Source: Syngnathus acus
Taxonomy: Eukaryota > Chordata > Actinopteri > Syngnathiformes > Syngnathidae
Assembly (NCBI RefSeq): GCF_901709675.1
Contig: NC_051101.1
Span: 9,196,501-9,260,500, forward strand
Direction: 5' to 3'
DNA length: 64,000 nucleotides
Position numbers and translations under genes: made by a program. The notes beneath the pieces were generated by a model. That model saw only the letters and a list, made by a program, of their open reading frames with translations. It was not told the DNA's origin and did not search any database. Numbering within the stretch: the stretch's first letter is position 1; every line of letters begins with the position of its first letter. Below, piece by piece: positions 49,101 to 62,500 of this stretch.

Positions 49101-52100
49101 AAATAACTTACTGTCCGTTACCATCTTGAATGTCCACTGCACTTTTAAGATCAGCATTTCCAATCAGCAAACGTAAACATTCAAAATGACCATTAGTAGC
49201 TGCAAGGAATCGATGAGTTTATAAATTTCAAAATACAACAGAACGAGTCACATTCAAAGCTTTACTGCTGGTCCATACCTGCAGCATGAATTGGGGTTCG
49301 CTTTAAGGTAAAGTCTTTGACCAAGATGGAGGCACCTTGGTTTATTAAAACATCCACACACTCCACATGGCCCTTAAATGCCGCCAAGTCTAGCGGTGTT
49401 CGCCCTTGGCTGTTTCTCACGTCCAGATCCAACAGAGACTGCACCAGAACCTCCATGGCTTGGTGGTGACCATGGTATGCCTTAATGCCACGAATAAATG
49501 TCCAAATATTAGATTTAAAAAGACAGAAAATATTTCAAGAGGTAAAAATTCAACTCACAGCAAGGTGCAAAGGGCTTATGGGAGCTCGAACGTCAGACTC
49601 ATTGAGGATGTCCGTCCCTGAGGTTTCCATCAACTGATTATAAATAACAAAAATTAAAAACGGAATAGTTTGGAGCTCAGAATTACATTGATGCACAATA
49701 TAATACAAATTGTTTTTACTAATTTGACAAAACCACTTAAATGGAAACATTTTGTTTCTAAGGTATTTATTGATTTGGTGATTTATTTTATGCTTGAGTT
49801 GCCTAAACAAATAAATCCCCAGGGATTATTTGGACATTATATTCAAAAATTCACATGTCACAAAGGTGACCTCAATTTGAGAACCAGTGAAGAAGACTCA
49901 AACTCTACTCACCGCATCAAGAGGGGTTTCACTTGCAATCTAGAATATTGGAGAAATTAAATAGATAAGAAAATGCATAGGCTTTTTTTTTTTACACAGC
50001 ATGCAGTCATGATGCTCTCACCAGCTCCAGACAAAGGCGATGTCCATATGCAGAGGCATAATGCACAGCATTGTAGCCCTGATTGTCCCGAATCCCAGGA
50101 TTTGCATCATTTCGCAATAAATATTCCAGGCACCTGGAGCCACAACAGAGATGCTTTCAATCTCAAACATTTACTCTATTTTTCGTACTGTAAATCGCAC
50201 TTTTGTTTTCATAGTTTGGCTGGTCTTGCAATTTTATTATAGTCAAATCAGAGCTCAGAGTGACACCCAAAATCAATTTTGGACTGGTGTGATTTATACT
50301 CCAGAGCGATTTACAGTCCGAAATCCAATGACATTCTCATTTGTTGCTTCACCATTACTACATGTTAAAGCAATGCTCAGAGCATTACTAACTTTCCATC
50401 TGTGTCAGAAGCGGCAGCATAGTGAAGCGGAGTGCATCCCCGCTCGTCAACGTCATTCACGCTGGCCCCTGAGCCCACCAGCGCAAACAAACACTGGTAG
50501 TTACAGTTGGCAGCAGCGTAGTGCAAAGAAGTCCTGGAAAAGTAAACGTTGCTTAGCTGACTGGATAAGGTAAACCATAACAGCACCAAAGCAACGGAGC
50601 ACCACCATTAAACATCATCGCAAACCTGCCAAAGCTGTCCTTTTTATTGAAATCCGCCCCAGTGTTGAGAAGTAGATTGAGACATTCCAGGTTTCTGCAG
50701 GGATTTAAATGACATGATAAATGATTGTCCTTTATCATTAGAAGTTAATAATTGACTGGAATATTTGTTTAAAATAAAAAAAATCGATTCCGTTATGTTG
50801 ACACTCACCCTCCAGCAGCTGCAGCATGTAAACAAGTCCTTCCAAAGTCATCAGGAGTATCTATATCAAAACCTGATGAAGAAAGAATGATGAGCAACAG
50901 CACGCAACTCTAGTGACTGATTACATTTCATACTGGAGTTACCTGAAGACAGAAGCTTTCGGCAGCAATCAGAGAATCCACTGAGAGCAGCCAAGTGGAG
51001 CGGGAACATACCGTGGACCCCTCGTCTGCAAAGACATTCTATCGATCAGGTTGTCTCCATTGCACAATACTTTCTTGCTGCAAGCAAGTGTTGACTCAGC
51101 AGTTAACTCCTTACTGTCCCCATTAGGATCTAATAACTAAGATAATTATGGTTACATTTGTGAGCAAGGTACACTCACTTGGCAGTGTCAGCTCTGTGGG
51201 CAATGAGCGTGTTGATGAGCAACTCGTGACCATATCGTGCGGCAATATGCAGCGGGGTGTTTCCATTCTTATCCTCACAGTCAACCTCAGCACCTTAAGA
51301 CGAGTGATATACAAGATCAAGCTTTTGAGCCAAAGTCGTATAATGAGCCTCAAGTTTACTGTCCAACTAAAAAAAACGACAGTTTTGGATGAGCTCACCA
51401 TTTTCAATGATAGCAAGGGACCTTGAGAATCGTCCATGGATTGCTGTCATGTGGAGGGGAGTCTTTCCATCCTTACTCTGAATCAAAACAGAACCACGCT
51501 GATGAAAACGGACAGCTTTTCAAAAATGTTGAATAGGTACTAATTGGACTTGTTTTTACCTAAGCAGTTCTTAGAATTGAAAAAAAAGCTTTTGAAGGGC
51601 AATTTTGGCAGTGTGCATAATATTCATGCGTGTTATTCTTGAGAAATTATGGTCGATATCAAAGTTGAGCAGTGGCATAGGGTACAACAGAGTTTTGAGA
51701 GATGCACTGAAATCTTCACGCACCTTGATATTGACATCAGCCCCATTGCAGACAAGCAGCTCAAGACACAGCTTGCCTTGCCGGGAAGCAGCGGTGAAGT
51801 GAAGGGGAGCAAAGCCCTTCTCGTTCACCTGGTTGACATTCGCCCCACACTCTATGAGCTCGTTCACCACCACATCTTGACCGTTGTAGCAGGCCACGTG
51901 GAGTGGCGTGTTGCCGTAGGCATTCGGCTCATTGATCTAAAAAAAAACAATCAACATACAAAGGTCAGCCTTATAAACACTGCTATGTTTCACTATGGCA
52001 CAGTTGTGACGCTATTGCACATGGGCAATCCAATGGTGGGCGGAACTCACATCCACCCCCAAGTCCAGGAGGTATTTAACAACAGTGATCATCCCACTGG

Positions 52101-55100
52101 AGGCAGCTGCGTGCAGAGGTGTGTACGATTTCTTATCTTTGCAGGCAACTTCGGCACCATGAGACGCCAGCAGCTTTATCACCTCAATGTGTCCTGAACG
52201 TTCAAAATACCGTCCAAAATATAGAATTATATTATTCATGAATGAATTACCGCTATTAGCAAAGCATTGCGAACTTAGCGTTGCTGTCGGAGGAAAAACG
52301 TGATCATATATATATATATATATATATACTATAAAAAATAAATTCTTACTAATTTGCATGTTGCTGCCATATGATCATTACTTCATTGTAAGTTGCCTAC
52401 ATTTTTTTCACCCAATTATTTTTTTTCCACTGGACAATATTGACGAGGAAATGAGAGGAGTCCAAGTAAATGTTACAGAAACTATACATTATGCTGACTG
52501 TGAAAATAATTCTGGGACTAAATGTGGAAAACAAAAGGTACACTTGCATGTTCCATAGAGCGCTAATTACGTAACAGAGCAAGTAGATTTATTTTTACCC
52601 ATGTAGGCTGCCCAATGGATTGCACGCCGGTCTTTCTTATCAAAGGCATTGATGTTGGCCCCTCTGGAGAGTAAGAGCCGCACCATCTGACAGCATCAGC
52701 AAGGACAGGCAAAAAATAGAAGGGGGGGGGGGAAAGAAAAAAAGCAGTGAGTCATAGACTGAATGAATGGATTGTTTCTGTATTTCAAGAGTAGACAAAA
52801 GTAGTGTGTCAAAGGTTCCACATTAAAAAACATTTTTATCCATATGAAAATTCTAGACTAGACTTCAATAACATAGTATACTATGTAAATAAAAATTGTT
52901 TTATTTCAAAAGAGTCCTTTTTCCTGTGTGTGGAAACTTCGGGGACGCCCTGTATAAGGACTACACTGTTTCCACGATCCAGATTTAGATTTAGGCTTTA
53001 ATCCCTTGGATTTGAAAATAGAATGTGCTTTACATGACCACACTAATGTGGATCGTTCGAAAATAGCGCAATCCACATTGGCATTTCGATAAAAGACATT
53101 GCCAAGACGAGTTGTATTGCTGCATTGTAGTTTAAGAATAGACCTTGTTGTGACCAGAACAAATGAGCATGCCCACTGCCGTAAGGCAGCTTGACTAAAG
53201 CTTGGGAATTAATACTTGATTAGAGCAGGCATTTCCTGCCCTAAAATAACTAATCCACATGAAAGTACATGCATCCATCAAATCAGTTACATGGGTGCAG
53301 CATGTAGTACTTGGAAGAGCACACGCTCCTAATGCTGAGTTTCTAACGTGGAGAGAATGTATTGAGTTATGGATTTCATCACCTCAACATTCTTGGTTCT
53401 TGTAATTTTAGGAATGTGTTCAGCTGAAAGCAGCCGCGTGTGATGCAATGGTGCATGATAAGTATCAGTATTGACGTTTAGAATTTGCAGCGTAGTTTGT
53501 AGCGATACATTGCAGGTCTAGGATAACAAGACAATTGGGTGAAATTGTGAACCGAAAACAGGTGAAGGTTCTACCGTATTTACCTCCAAGTGACCACTGA
53601 AGGCCGCATGGTGCAGTGCAGTTCGGCCAGCTCTGTCCGACACATTCACATTGCTGAGCAGCGGGACGAGTGCTTCGGCGCAGCGGACTGCTTTGTTGGC
53701 CGCAGCGATGTGTAGCGGCGTCTGCCAGTTCTTGTCTCGGGCATTGACGTCTGCAGAGTGTTTCAGCAATATTTGCACGGCTTCCTGCAACAAAGAAAAC
53801 ATCCGGAGTTGGCACCTTTATTGTTCCGTATGATGCACGGTCTGCGTGCGTGTTTGCAAATGTGAGAAAAACAATCGACGGAACATTCTCATACCTCGCT
53901 ACAGGAGGCAACAGCTCGGTGCAGAGGAGTGAGCCACTTGCTATCTTTGGCATTTACTCTGGCACCTACAGCACGAGTCAGAGGACACAAGTGGTCACTC
54001 ATTTGAAGGACATAAACAGTATAAACTGCAAACCCGTTACAAAATTGTACTGAAATTAGTATAACAGTTGTCGAAATTCATTCAGTGGAAACATTATAAA
54101 TGTACAAGGTCATACGGATAGGAAAATTAAAATAAAATAAAATAAAAATAGTTATGTATTCGGTCTTTAATACATTTTCTGAATCATCATCATTAACAGC
54201 AATTCTCCTGTAACTTCTTAGATGTTTACAAAATGGAAATAAATTGAATTGAAAAGAAGGGTGGTCAATTGCTTGGTGAGATAATATTAATATTTGTGGA
54301 AACTGGAAAGGGTGTGACGGTGACCACATCACTCGTATTGCACAACTCAAAGCCACTCAATATTTGCATTGTAAAATCATACAGACCGGAAAGGATCAGA
54401 AGTTCTATAATTTCCGCATCTCCAAGGTAGGCAGCAGCATGGAGTGGCGTCCGCTTCTCATTGTCCTATAAGGAAAGAGGGATGGACTGTAATACAAGGC
54501 TCTGAGGTCACAAGTTCACCCCCACAAAGATCAAGCAAGATAAAACAAACGCCCCAATTGAAGTTGTGAGGTATGCAACAAAAAGGTGTGTAACACTGCT
54601 ACTATCATCATAAAAAAACAATTAAAGGATATGGAAAAAGTAAGATTTTTAAAACACATTTAGTGGAGCTTACCTGGGCATTCACGTCCTCCTTTTTGAA
54701 TATAAGCGAGCGCACTTCATCGGGGTCCACATTGAAAATTGCTTTCACCAAAGCAGGCTGTGGAAGGAAATAGCATCTTTTGATCTCAATTTATTTGGAA
54801 TGTTACTCATTGCGGTAGTTCCCATTAAGCGTAAGCATTCGAATGGAACAAATGACGAACTAACCCCGCAGACTTCGGCAGTAAGGAAGTCTGCAGGATC
54901 CTCGTCCTCAAGGATCACGACACACACCCGACTCCATCTGTTCAATGTCATCGACCCAAAAAAAGCTTCTACCTTCAGATGCGCAATCAAACAAAAACGA
55001 TGACACATAGCCACAAGATGTTCTTTTCAGTGACGCATCCAAAAAGACACGTGTTGAGAGATAAGTCTTAAGAGGAACAAAAGTCCGAGAACAGATTCGA

Positions 55101-57118
55101 AGTGATGCCAAAGTTGCTGGAAGAACAAACAACACTGCCCCTCTTGGTTTCTTTGCCCGAGAGAAAGAGATGATACTGCAGAGGCCCCCCTCCTGCTGTG
55201 AACTTTCAACATCCTTAGTGAAGTAAGAGTGGTGGACAGAATGAGTAAACAGGTTCTCCTTGAAGGCCCACGTATGGAGCACACTCTTAAAATGACTGCA
55301 TGATAGCTCCACCCCATTCAGGGGTGTTTACATGCATGCAAAACTACCCAGAAATATTTGCCTTAAATGCTCTATATGCACAGTTTACACCAAAATTTCC
55401 ATCAGTCACTGAACAGATAACGACAACCATTTGCTATAACCCTAAATGCAAACCATGAATTTATTTAAGTAACTCATTTGTTAAAGGAGCACACTTAAGT
55501 AAGGGTTTTGTGCCGGTTCTGTTTTCAGCAGCATTGAAAAAAAAACCTGGTCGATTAAATCACATGAATCGGATATGTAGTCAACATTTAATCATATCAA
55601 CGATGGTGAAATCACCACAGTTTCGATTGTTTATCTTGATCAAAGTAGGACCTCCTGACAGAGCCAAATTGTCAATATCAAATAGACTCCCAGCTGCTCT
55701 TTTTCGCATTGGACATCTACGTGCTTGACCAGGTTTATTCAAATGTATACTTAAAGCCTGCAAGTGAAGTTTGCAGTCTAGTGTTGCTGCTTCTTTTCAA
55801 TTCGGTTTGACTTTACAAGAAGCAAGTGAATCAGAAATGCAGTTCCTTGATGAGGATGCAACTTTGACAAGTGCCGACTCTCGCGGAAACTGTCACTGAC
55901 CATAGAGATGCCTTCAGCTTGGTTTTAGAACAAGACGAGAGCAAAAGTTAGTCCCCACAAGATTAGGAATGACTTGTGGTCTCCCAAATCCCTCACTGAT
56001 CTTTTACTGACACACTTAATCACACCAGACAATTACGTCCCTCTGAAATGCCCATAAAACGGTACAGGGGGCACGACAGATGCTACTAGGGTCAATTCAA
56101 GCTAACAAGGGGTCAGTTGTGCTTCTCACAATGTCTCATGTTGACACTGTGTGTGGGACAAATCTGCGTTTTGTTTTCAGCAGCGCGGCCCAGCTCAACT
56201 GCTGTTGTTGATTTTCTAGACTCGTCCAGCAGCCTCATTCGAAGCCTTTAATACGGTCACCATGGAGACAGCTCTTTAAGCAACCACACTCTGACTTAAC
56301 AGGAGATCATTAAAGCACATGACAAGAAGCATACACATGCGTGATGCAAGATGTACATCGATTACACCCAATAAATGTTTATTAAATAAGCAACCAATGT
56401 CTAAAATTTTAACTTTGAGGGAAAAAATAAAAGGCCAGACTTTTAGAGATTTCAAAACTGATATAAAGATGTTATAGGCTACTGTCAAAAAAATATAAGG
56501 ATCCTCTCCCATCCACTTTACCTGTTAATTAAACGGTTTCATCGTTGGGCTATCGTGGTTTATCCTCATTATTTGTACCATATCTGTTTAGGCCAACAAT
56601 TGAAGCGCTTACCCACCTAATGTCACAAACATTGAAACGTCACAGTCAGGAGCTTAGTTTATGTTGCCATGGTACGCATCTCCGACAACGTTTTGGGTGT
56701 CATTTACGAATAACCAAACTTGAAAGCAACTATTCAAGCCACTTTGCAATTGTTTTATGCAGCAGGTTAACGAGCCATGCCCAATCATATTAACAGTGAA
56801 GAGGGGACTGGCTAATTGTTGCAGATAAGCAGTCCTGTTAGCAGGTTACGACTCATTTTGTTTGAGCATGGGTCACCATATAGAAGTGATAAATATCAAC
56901 TTTACGGCAAAAGCTCTGCTTAGGTTTTGATTCAAGTGTAATGTCGCGAATGGACGAATTTAAAGACAAATTCATCACTCAACGATTGGCAAGAGCAACT
57001 CAATTTACAGTCCGCTGGGAAAACTGTAATCGAAGCTAGCAGTCAAACGATATCACTAACTTAAATTTCGTTTTTGACATATTGCTCTTACCTGGTCTCG
57101 AATTTTGAGAACCACCAT
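46193..57118 (-). CDS. ankrd28: PP6 regulatory ankyrin repeat subunit A (ANKRD28)
   Basis: Scaffold of protein phosphatase 6 holoenzymes, made almost entirely of ~28 ankyrin repeats. Twenty-eight exons, 5' to 3': 57092-57118, 54674-54757, 54387-54465, 53895-53965, 53584-53784, 52599-52686, 52051-52193, 51724-51936, 51399-51477, 51179-51293, 50943-51025, 50809-50872, 50626-50694, 50393-50533, 50022-50133, 49913-49939, 49559-49633, 49279-49480, 49112-49199, 48912-49029, 48385-48604, 48000-48087, 47836-47919, 47612-47757, 47220-47302, 46991-47073, 46569-46660 and 46193-46473. All junctions keep frame: 1051 residues (human 1053). Start MVVLKIRDQ; repeated TPLH(A/V)AA motifs throughout; C-terminus [10 protein letters not shown]...LNDSDSETY, which distinguishes it from ANKRD44 and ANKRD52. 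Near-identity over whole repeats (e.g. [20 protein letters not shown]) makes the call firm. Which teleost co-orthologue (a or b) cannot be told. Confidence 0.98.
50181..50323. mobile_element. Fold-back MITE with TTTCG(T/G)ACTGTAAATCGC ends
   Basis: TTTCGTACTGTAAATCGC at 50,181 and its near-perfect inverted partner GCGATTTACAGTCCGAAA at 50,306-50,323 bound a 143-bp element in an ankrd28 intron. It resembles a widespread fish family with GGACTATAAGTCGC ends. Confidence 0.75.
52305..52328. repeat. (TA)n microsatellite
   Basis: Pure AT dinucleotide run in the ankrd28 intron between the exons at 52,193 and 52,599. Confidence 0.9.
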
Positions 57119-57350
57119 ATTTCTGTGGTTGGAAGTGTTCTCATGCAGACTTGTGGGCTATTCGTCTCCTTGACAAACAACAGAGTGTTTGATCTTGTTG
57201 CTATCTCTGCAGTTAGTCTGCTGGAGGCCTAGCGTGACGCTAGCTTAGCTATCATGCTAGCCCCACTGGCCTGATTGCATGCAAGTCAACGAGTAGCGGA
57301 AACTCCATAACATTACCGCCGCCATATTTGACATCCCAAGAACAAGTATT
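57119..57350 (-). promoter_or_regulatory. ankrd28 promoter-proximal region with YY1-type site
   Basis: On the minus strand AAATATGGCGGCGG lies at about 57,315-57,328, roughly 200 bp upstream of the start codon. AAnATGGCGGC is the consensus YY1 site, common in TATA-less vertebrate promoters and 5' UTRs. No TATA box is evident. Confidence 0.45.
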
Positions 57351-57966
57351 TTCATTGGTCATTTCTTCCTTTGTGTATAAGAAAGAGCGCTATTGGCTGT
57401 TACTGGTTGACGTATATTAACTGGAGCATTACGATTTGACAGCATGTAAGATGTTTTCGCTATTTTCAATATCTTTTTTCTTTTTTTAATAAATGCAGCA
57501 CGTGGGATGTGGATTTTAATTCGCGTTCTTGATGTGCAACTTTCTTTTTACTTTCAGGATTCTTTTGCATGAATAATCTCCCTAGATATTCCAATTAAAT
57601 TTAGGTGAGAATGCATTCCATTCACTATTGTAATGGGCTAGTATTCAAACAAACACATTTCTGCTCAATTTTAAGAAGAAATGCAGGTTCGGAAGCAAAT
57701 GCCACAATCTTACATTTCACAGAACATCAAGTTTGATAAACATATGCAGATTTTTGTCTGGCAAATACCATCAGATAAGCTTGCCTTTTGTTCTTATGTA
57801 AAATTCTATTGCTGTACAGTTATTCCTATGGATTATTCTCACATTAAACTTTCAATGTAAAAAGACAACATTTGGTCGACTGTCTCTCTCTAGCGGTTGT
57901 TTTCTGAACTACACATAGGTTTTGAAACGCTTTCGTGAGGCTTGGGTTCAAATCTTCATCCTGTAT

Positions 57967-58096
57967 GGCAGAGGTGTCTCAATCCGGCTCTTAAAGGCTG
58001 TTGTCCTGCCTGATTTACATGCCTCCTTCCTTCAACACATTCCAAATAATCAGGATCGTTATCAGGCTTCTTCAGAGCTTGCTGATTAGTTGAAAA
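57967..58096. repeat. Common fish interspersed repeat fragment
   Basis: GGCTGTTGTCCTGCCTGATT, CATGCCTCCTTCCTTCAACA and TAATCAGGATCGTTATCAGG followed by a CTTCAGAGCTTGCTGATTA end match a frequent fish repeat as I recall it. A related piece, CACTCCTGGCCTTGAGGC, lies near 58,603. Confidence 0.5.
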
Positions 58097-59521
58097 GTGG
58101 GGGACACAAGCTTAGTAGGCCTACTTCACCTATTAAACTAAAATGCATGCAGGGCTATTAAAAACAGTTCCATTCAGTGAACGCTATGGTATTATTTACC
58201 ATCCAAGAGTAAATGTACCATACTGCATCAAGACTGTTGTCGCAATGTGTGCTTTCTTCCGGTGATTAGTTATTAAGTAAGGGGGTTTAGTGAACGAGTG
58301 GGGCTCCAGTGAAAGAATGTGGGTTATCCTCACCATGGGGCTGAACTTTCCTTGCTAGTCTCATATTTCAAGAGCAGGAAAGACTGAGGGGGAGCTTGTG
58401 GCAGCTATGCTTATGATTTTACGGGTAGGCGGTAGGTCTTTGCTCGGGGGTAAGTCCTCCTCATCTGCTGCTAAAAAAAATTGTGAAGACCCTAGTAAGC
58501 CTCAGTGGAAATGGTTTAACACTGAGAGGTACGGGAGTATAAAAAAAGAAGTGATAGACTGATTATAAATCATTAAATGAAGAAAACATTTGCCCATTAC
58601 TCCACTCCTGGCCTTGAGGCTGCCTGTGTTTTCAAATGACCACTTAAACATTATTCCAAGGAAATCACAGTATCCCATCCGGTTTTATTACATTGGGAGA
58701 ACCACTCACTGAGAAATGATGGGCCCTGACTGCTTTTGTCCCAGTTATGGCATCCTTCATGCAGCTCTCCACAGTGACATGCAAGCAGGATGACACGGAT
58801 GCCCTGAAACCTCGCTGCACCCCAGTCTGGGAACATCACACTTGAGGGATAGCCAACAACTGGATGGTGCTAGCCCCATGTGGAAAGAGCTGTCACTGTC
58901 ATGTGCCATTATGAAGAGGAGGACAAGCAGGAATAAAAAAAAATCAAGCAGGATCTCTGGAGGACAGAATGAATAAACTTTTGTCAAAAAAAGTTGACAT
59001 TTGATTAGCGGGGCTGTGGGAAATGTGTAAAGAGAGAACTTTGTTATGCTCTTAGAGGAAGGACATTTGTCCACTGAGCCAAACAGTCAAAGAAGAGGTC
59101 AGCAAGAATGCTTTGAAGTGACAAATAAAAATGTGAGACTGTGAACAGCTGTAGATTTATGACAATGACAAATATGTGTGTATAATCTGAATAATCACTT
59201 AGGGCCTCACTCCTTTACCCAAAACCCCCACCAGTGAGAAAATGCTCAATTGGTGCCTACTCTCACTTGAACCTGTACACCTGCTCACAACATAAGTTTT
59301 TTTTCTAAAAAAGAAAGAAAAAAAACATTGCCTTCACAAAGACATTGATGGTCACTTTTGAGTGACACTCTAAAACAATTTTATGCTTACTCTTATTCTC
59401 AAAATGTCAGGTTACTGCAGTTACTTAACTCTTGTTGTGCATGTTACATGGGTAACTGTAGGTTGCACCATCCGAAAATATCACAGTGCAATTTCACTTT
59501 TTTTTTTTCATTTTTCAAACA

Positions 59522-59578
59522 GAACTGGACGGTTACAAGTATTTGGAAGTACACTTGAACGATGGGCTGGGTTGGGGC
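59522..59578 (+). mobile_element. Possible LINE reverse-transcriptase fragment
   Basis: In one frame the sequence reads ELDGYKYLEVHLNDGLGW, close to the YKYLGVHLxxxLDW motif near the C-terminal side of fish LINE reverse transcriptases. Only about 19 codons are recognisable and the surroundings are degraded. Confidence 0.35.
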
Positions 59579-62500
59579 ATAATTGCAATCCCACTTTGTT
59601 TATATAGCGCATTTCACAACAGCTGGAGTTTCTTTACATATAACAATGGGGCAAGTGAAAACAGCAAATTAAAGCATACATATGTCCTGTATATTTAGAC
59701 TGAATGTTTGGCCATTGAGGTGGTAATTGGGCTGTATTTATACTTTTACAATTTGGGCTGTGATGAAAACAAGTTCGTCAGCCTCCCTTGAATGTTTTCA
59801 AATTAAAGGAGCGACGCAGTCCCGCAAGTGACCAGTAGACGGCAGCGTATGTCCGCGCGTAACCTACTAGTGCAGGGTTTTAGAAGGTGCTTCGAAGATT
59901 CAAAATGTCATGCAAACTCCTTTAAGCGTCAAATAAGAGCATAATGTGATACAATCGCTCTCATAGCAGGAGGTACAACTGTCTATCTTGTGTATCCTGT
60001 ATCATGCGCAGTGATCTTTTTTTTTTCGCTCATGTAACGCGCACCTGCCGGGGTCTTGCTGAACAGAGCGCTACAGGCGTTTGACTTTCGTCATTTGTTT
60101 TTTTCATTAAATATTCAACTATTTATAGTTCCGTCGTCATACTGGCGCAGACACAGCTTGCCTCCTACACGTCTTCTAAATTTAACACAAGCCGGTCAGA
60201 CCCTGCTCTCAAGGGAGAAGAACATTTTCCTCCCCCTTTATTATTGCCATTTGATTATGTTCAAAACAGTTAAGGCAAGCAATTTTCGAAATTGCAAAAA
60301 ACTAACGACTTCTATTATTAGATAAATTATTGGTGCAATGGTTACAGGTGGTTTTGTTCGGCGAGTTGATGCAAATCCGCTTCAAAACGCGCCAGTGTTC
60401 ATTCACACCTAAACTATAAAGTGTCTGTTTAAGTGGTTATTATTAAATTTGTTCTCACCATCACTGTTTTTTCATCGAGTTCCGAGAAATTCTAAAAATA
60501 GAAGCAATGACCTCATTCAGTGAAAAAGCTGATTCAGTTTCACCACCTCAGGTCACAAAGGCTCCATACACGACGGCGCCTTTCCTTCTCAAAATATGTT
60601 TTTGTAACCAGTTGATTTCGAAATGTGATGTCTGCAAATTGTTGGAATTCTAGTTGCTTGGGGGCATATCAGAAAGTGTCAAAGACTGAAACTCTATCAA
60701 TGACTTTGCAATTTCTTTTGGTACCTTATAAGGCTGCTCGAAATGGCGTGAAAATATAATGTTTCATTTTAGACTTTTTTTCCCTCTTATCTGGTTGCGG
60801 GAGAAAAATCCAACTATCAATGTCAGCCTTTCTTCTGTTCATCTGGTCACTGCCACTTGATTTGTTTTGCTTCTGTTTATTTCAAGATGCAACAAAGTCC
60901 ACGAAACCCTCATAATTCTCTGTGATTAATGAATCAACTCATGGTTTATTATTCCCATCCTTAACCTTTGCAGAGGTCTTCAATTTCAGTTTCCCTATAT
61001 ACGTACGTTTCATTTTGTTTGTTGTGTTGCTATTATATTTTTTCTTGTTTGGTCTTTCTGAAGGTGTCACAACATTGTGGAGTCTCTCTGTGCAAGGTAA
61101 TTGGAAAGCAACAGAATCACAGCCCCTCCCAGTGTACACATTTTCTCATGACACTTGAAAAACACCACTTATAGTTTGATGAAAGCCTTCCTCACAGTCT
61201 CCGGATGACCTCTCAGCCGACTTTCCATTTCACAATATTTCATATTTTTACATTAGACTTGTTCTTGGCAGGTTAATACTCGCAGATGTCTGCACTGCTC
61301 AGATGGCTTGAGGGGGCAGGTACCATCTGAGCTGTGTCGAGGAGAGAGAGTCATTTCAACAGTGCTCTCCACTTTGCCTGACACTTTATTTCCTAGTACC
61401 AATGAATGTGCTAATGAGACAAAATGTTTTTTCGATAGAACAAGTCTTGGCCGGCATCTGCGAATTATTCACTGGACATGATAAGTTTGCATAGAATCAC
61501 CAAACAGAATTCACAGCCGCCGCATGATGCATAACATCCCTGCTGTGTGCTGCATTTTCACCATTAATATCCTCTTAAATTGTCTTAAAAGAAGTGCAAG
61601 TGAGCCTGTTTACACAAATTCCGGTTACACCATCTATCGCGCTTTTGTTTCACAGCGAAGGTGATGCATGACGCATTCTCGCTGTGGATTTGTTTCCTGA
61701 ATATGTAGGCCATTCTTGACCGAGCGTGACAGTGTGAAGGCAGTCTTCTTGTCACTGCACAAATTGCGGAAAAAAAAAAAAAAAAAGAACGCCTGGGTGT
61801 TTGAAGTGATTGATGCCAATTGTATTTGTCGACTTAAAATTCACACATGTGCAGGTGTGCTACTGTAATAGATGTTGCAAATAATGTGACAGTTTATTGA
61901 ATTTCTCAATGATCAAAATAAGACTTTGTCAACTAGCGAGTTCCTATCAGCTTGTACTATCTTTACATTTAAAATCCTTGTATTATTTCACATGTAAACG
62001 ATACGTTATTCATTACTCATTGAAGATCAGTGTTCCAAAGTAGCTCAAATGGAAGACAACTATAAATGTATTTATTTGGTTCAGTTCTAATGCTTAATAA
62101 TAAGTGACAACGTGGCAGACAGCCAAAACGAAGCACTGCTAGCAGAGCCCCGTAGAGTCTCGTGGATGTCAAGAGGCAGGCTATATTTGACTGCAATGTT
62201 CCTCTCTCAGAGATAAGTTCTAGATCTGGACTTGACATTTCTCTTCGACTAAAAAAAAAAAAAGAGTTTGGGTCAGTGAGTTTTGAAAAGAGGTGAAGCT
62301 TTGTTGATGCCCAGAGGACGGTGTTGGCCTCTGTTCGACTTTTTTTTGTTGCCTTTGTCTGTGCACGGTTACAAGTTTTAGATGATTTAAAATGGATAGT
62401 TTATGTACTCAAACACAATGCAGTGCGGAATGAATAGTCCCAGTTCGACTGGGGAAAACAACTGAACAGTTTTTTTCTTCTATACATCAATATGACAGTC

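Noticed and set aside
54800-55312. Possible coding exon inside ankrd28 intron 1 (ORFs on both strands)
   Set aside because: No similarity to known proteins, and the exons on both sides join in frame without it.
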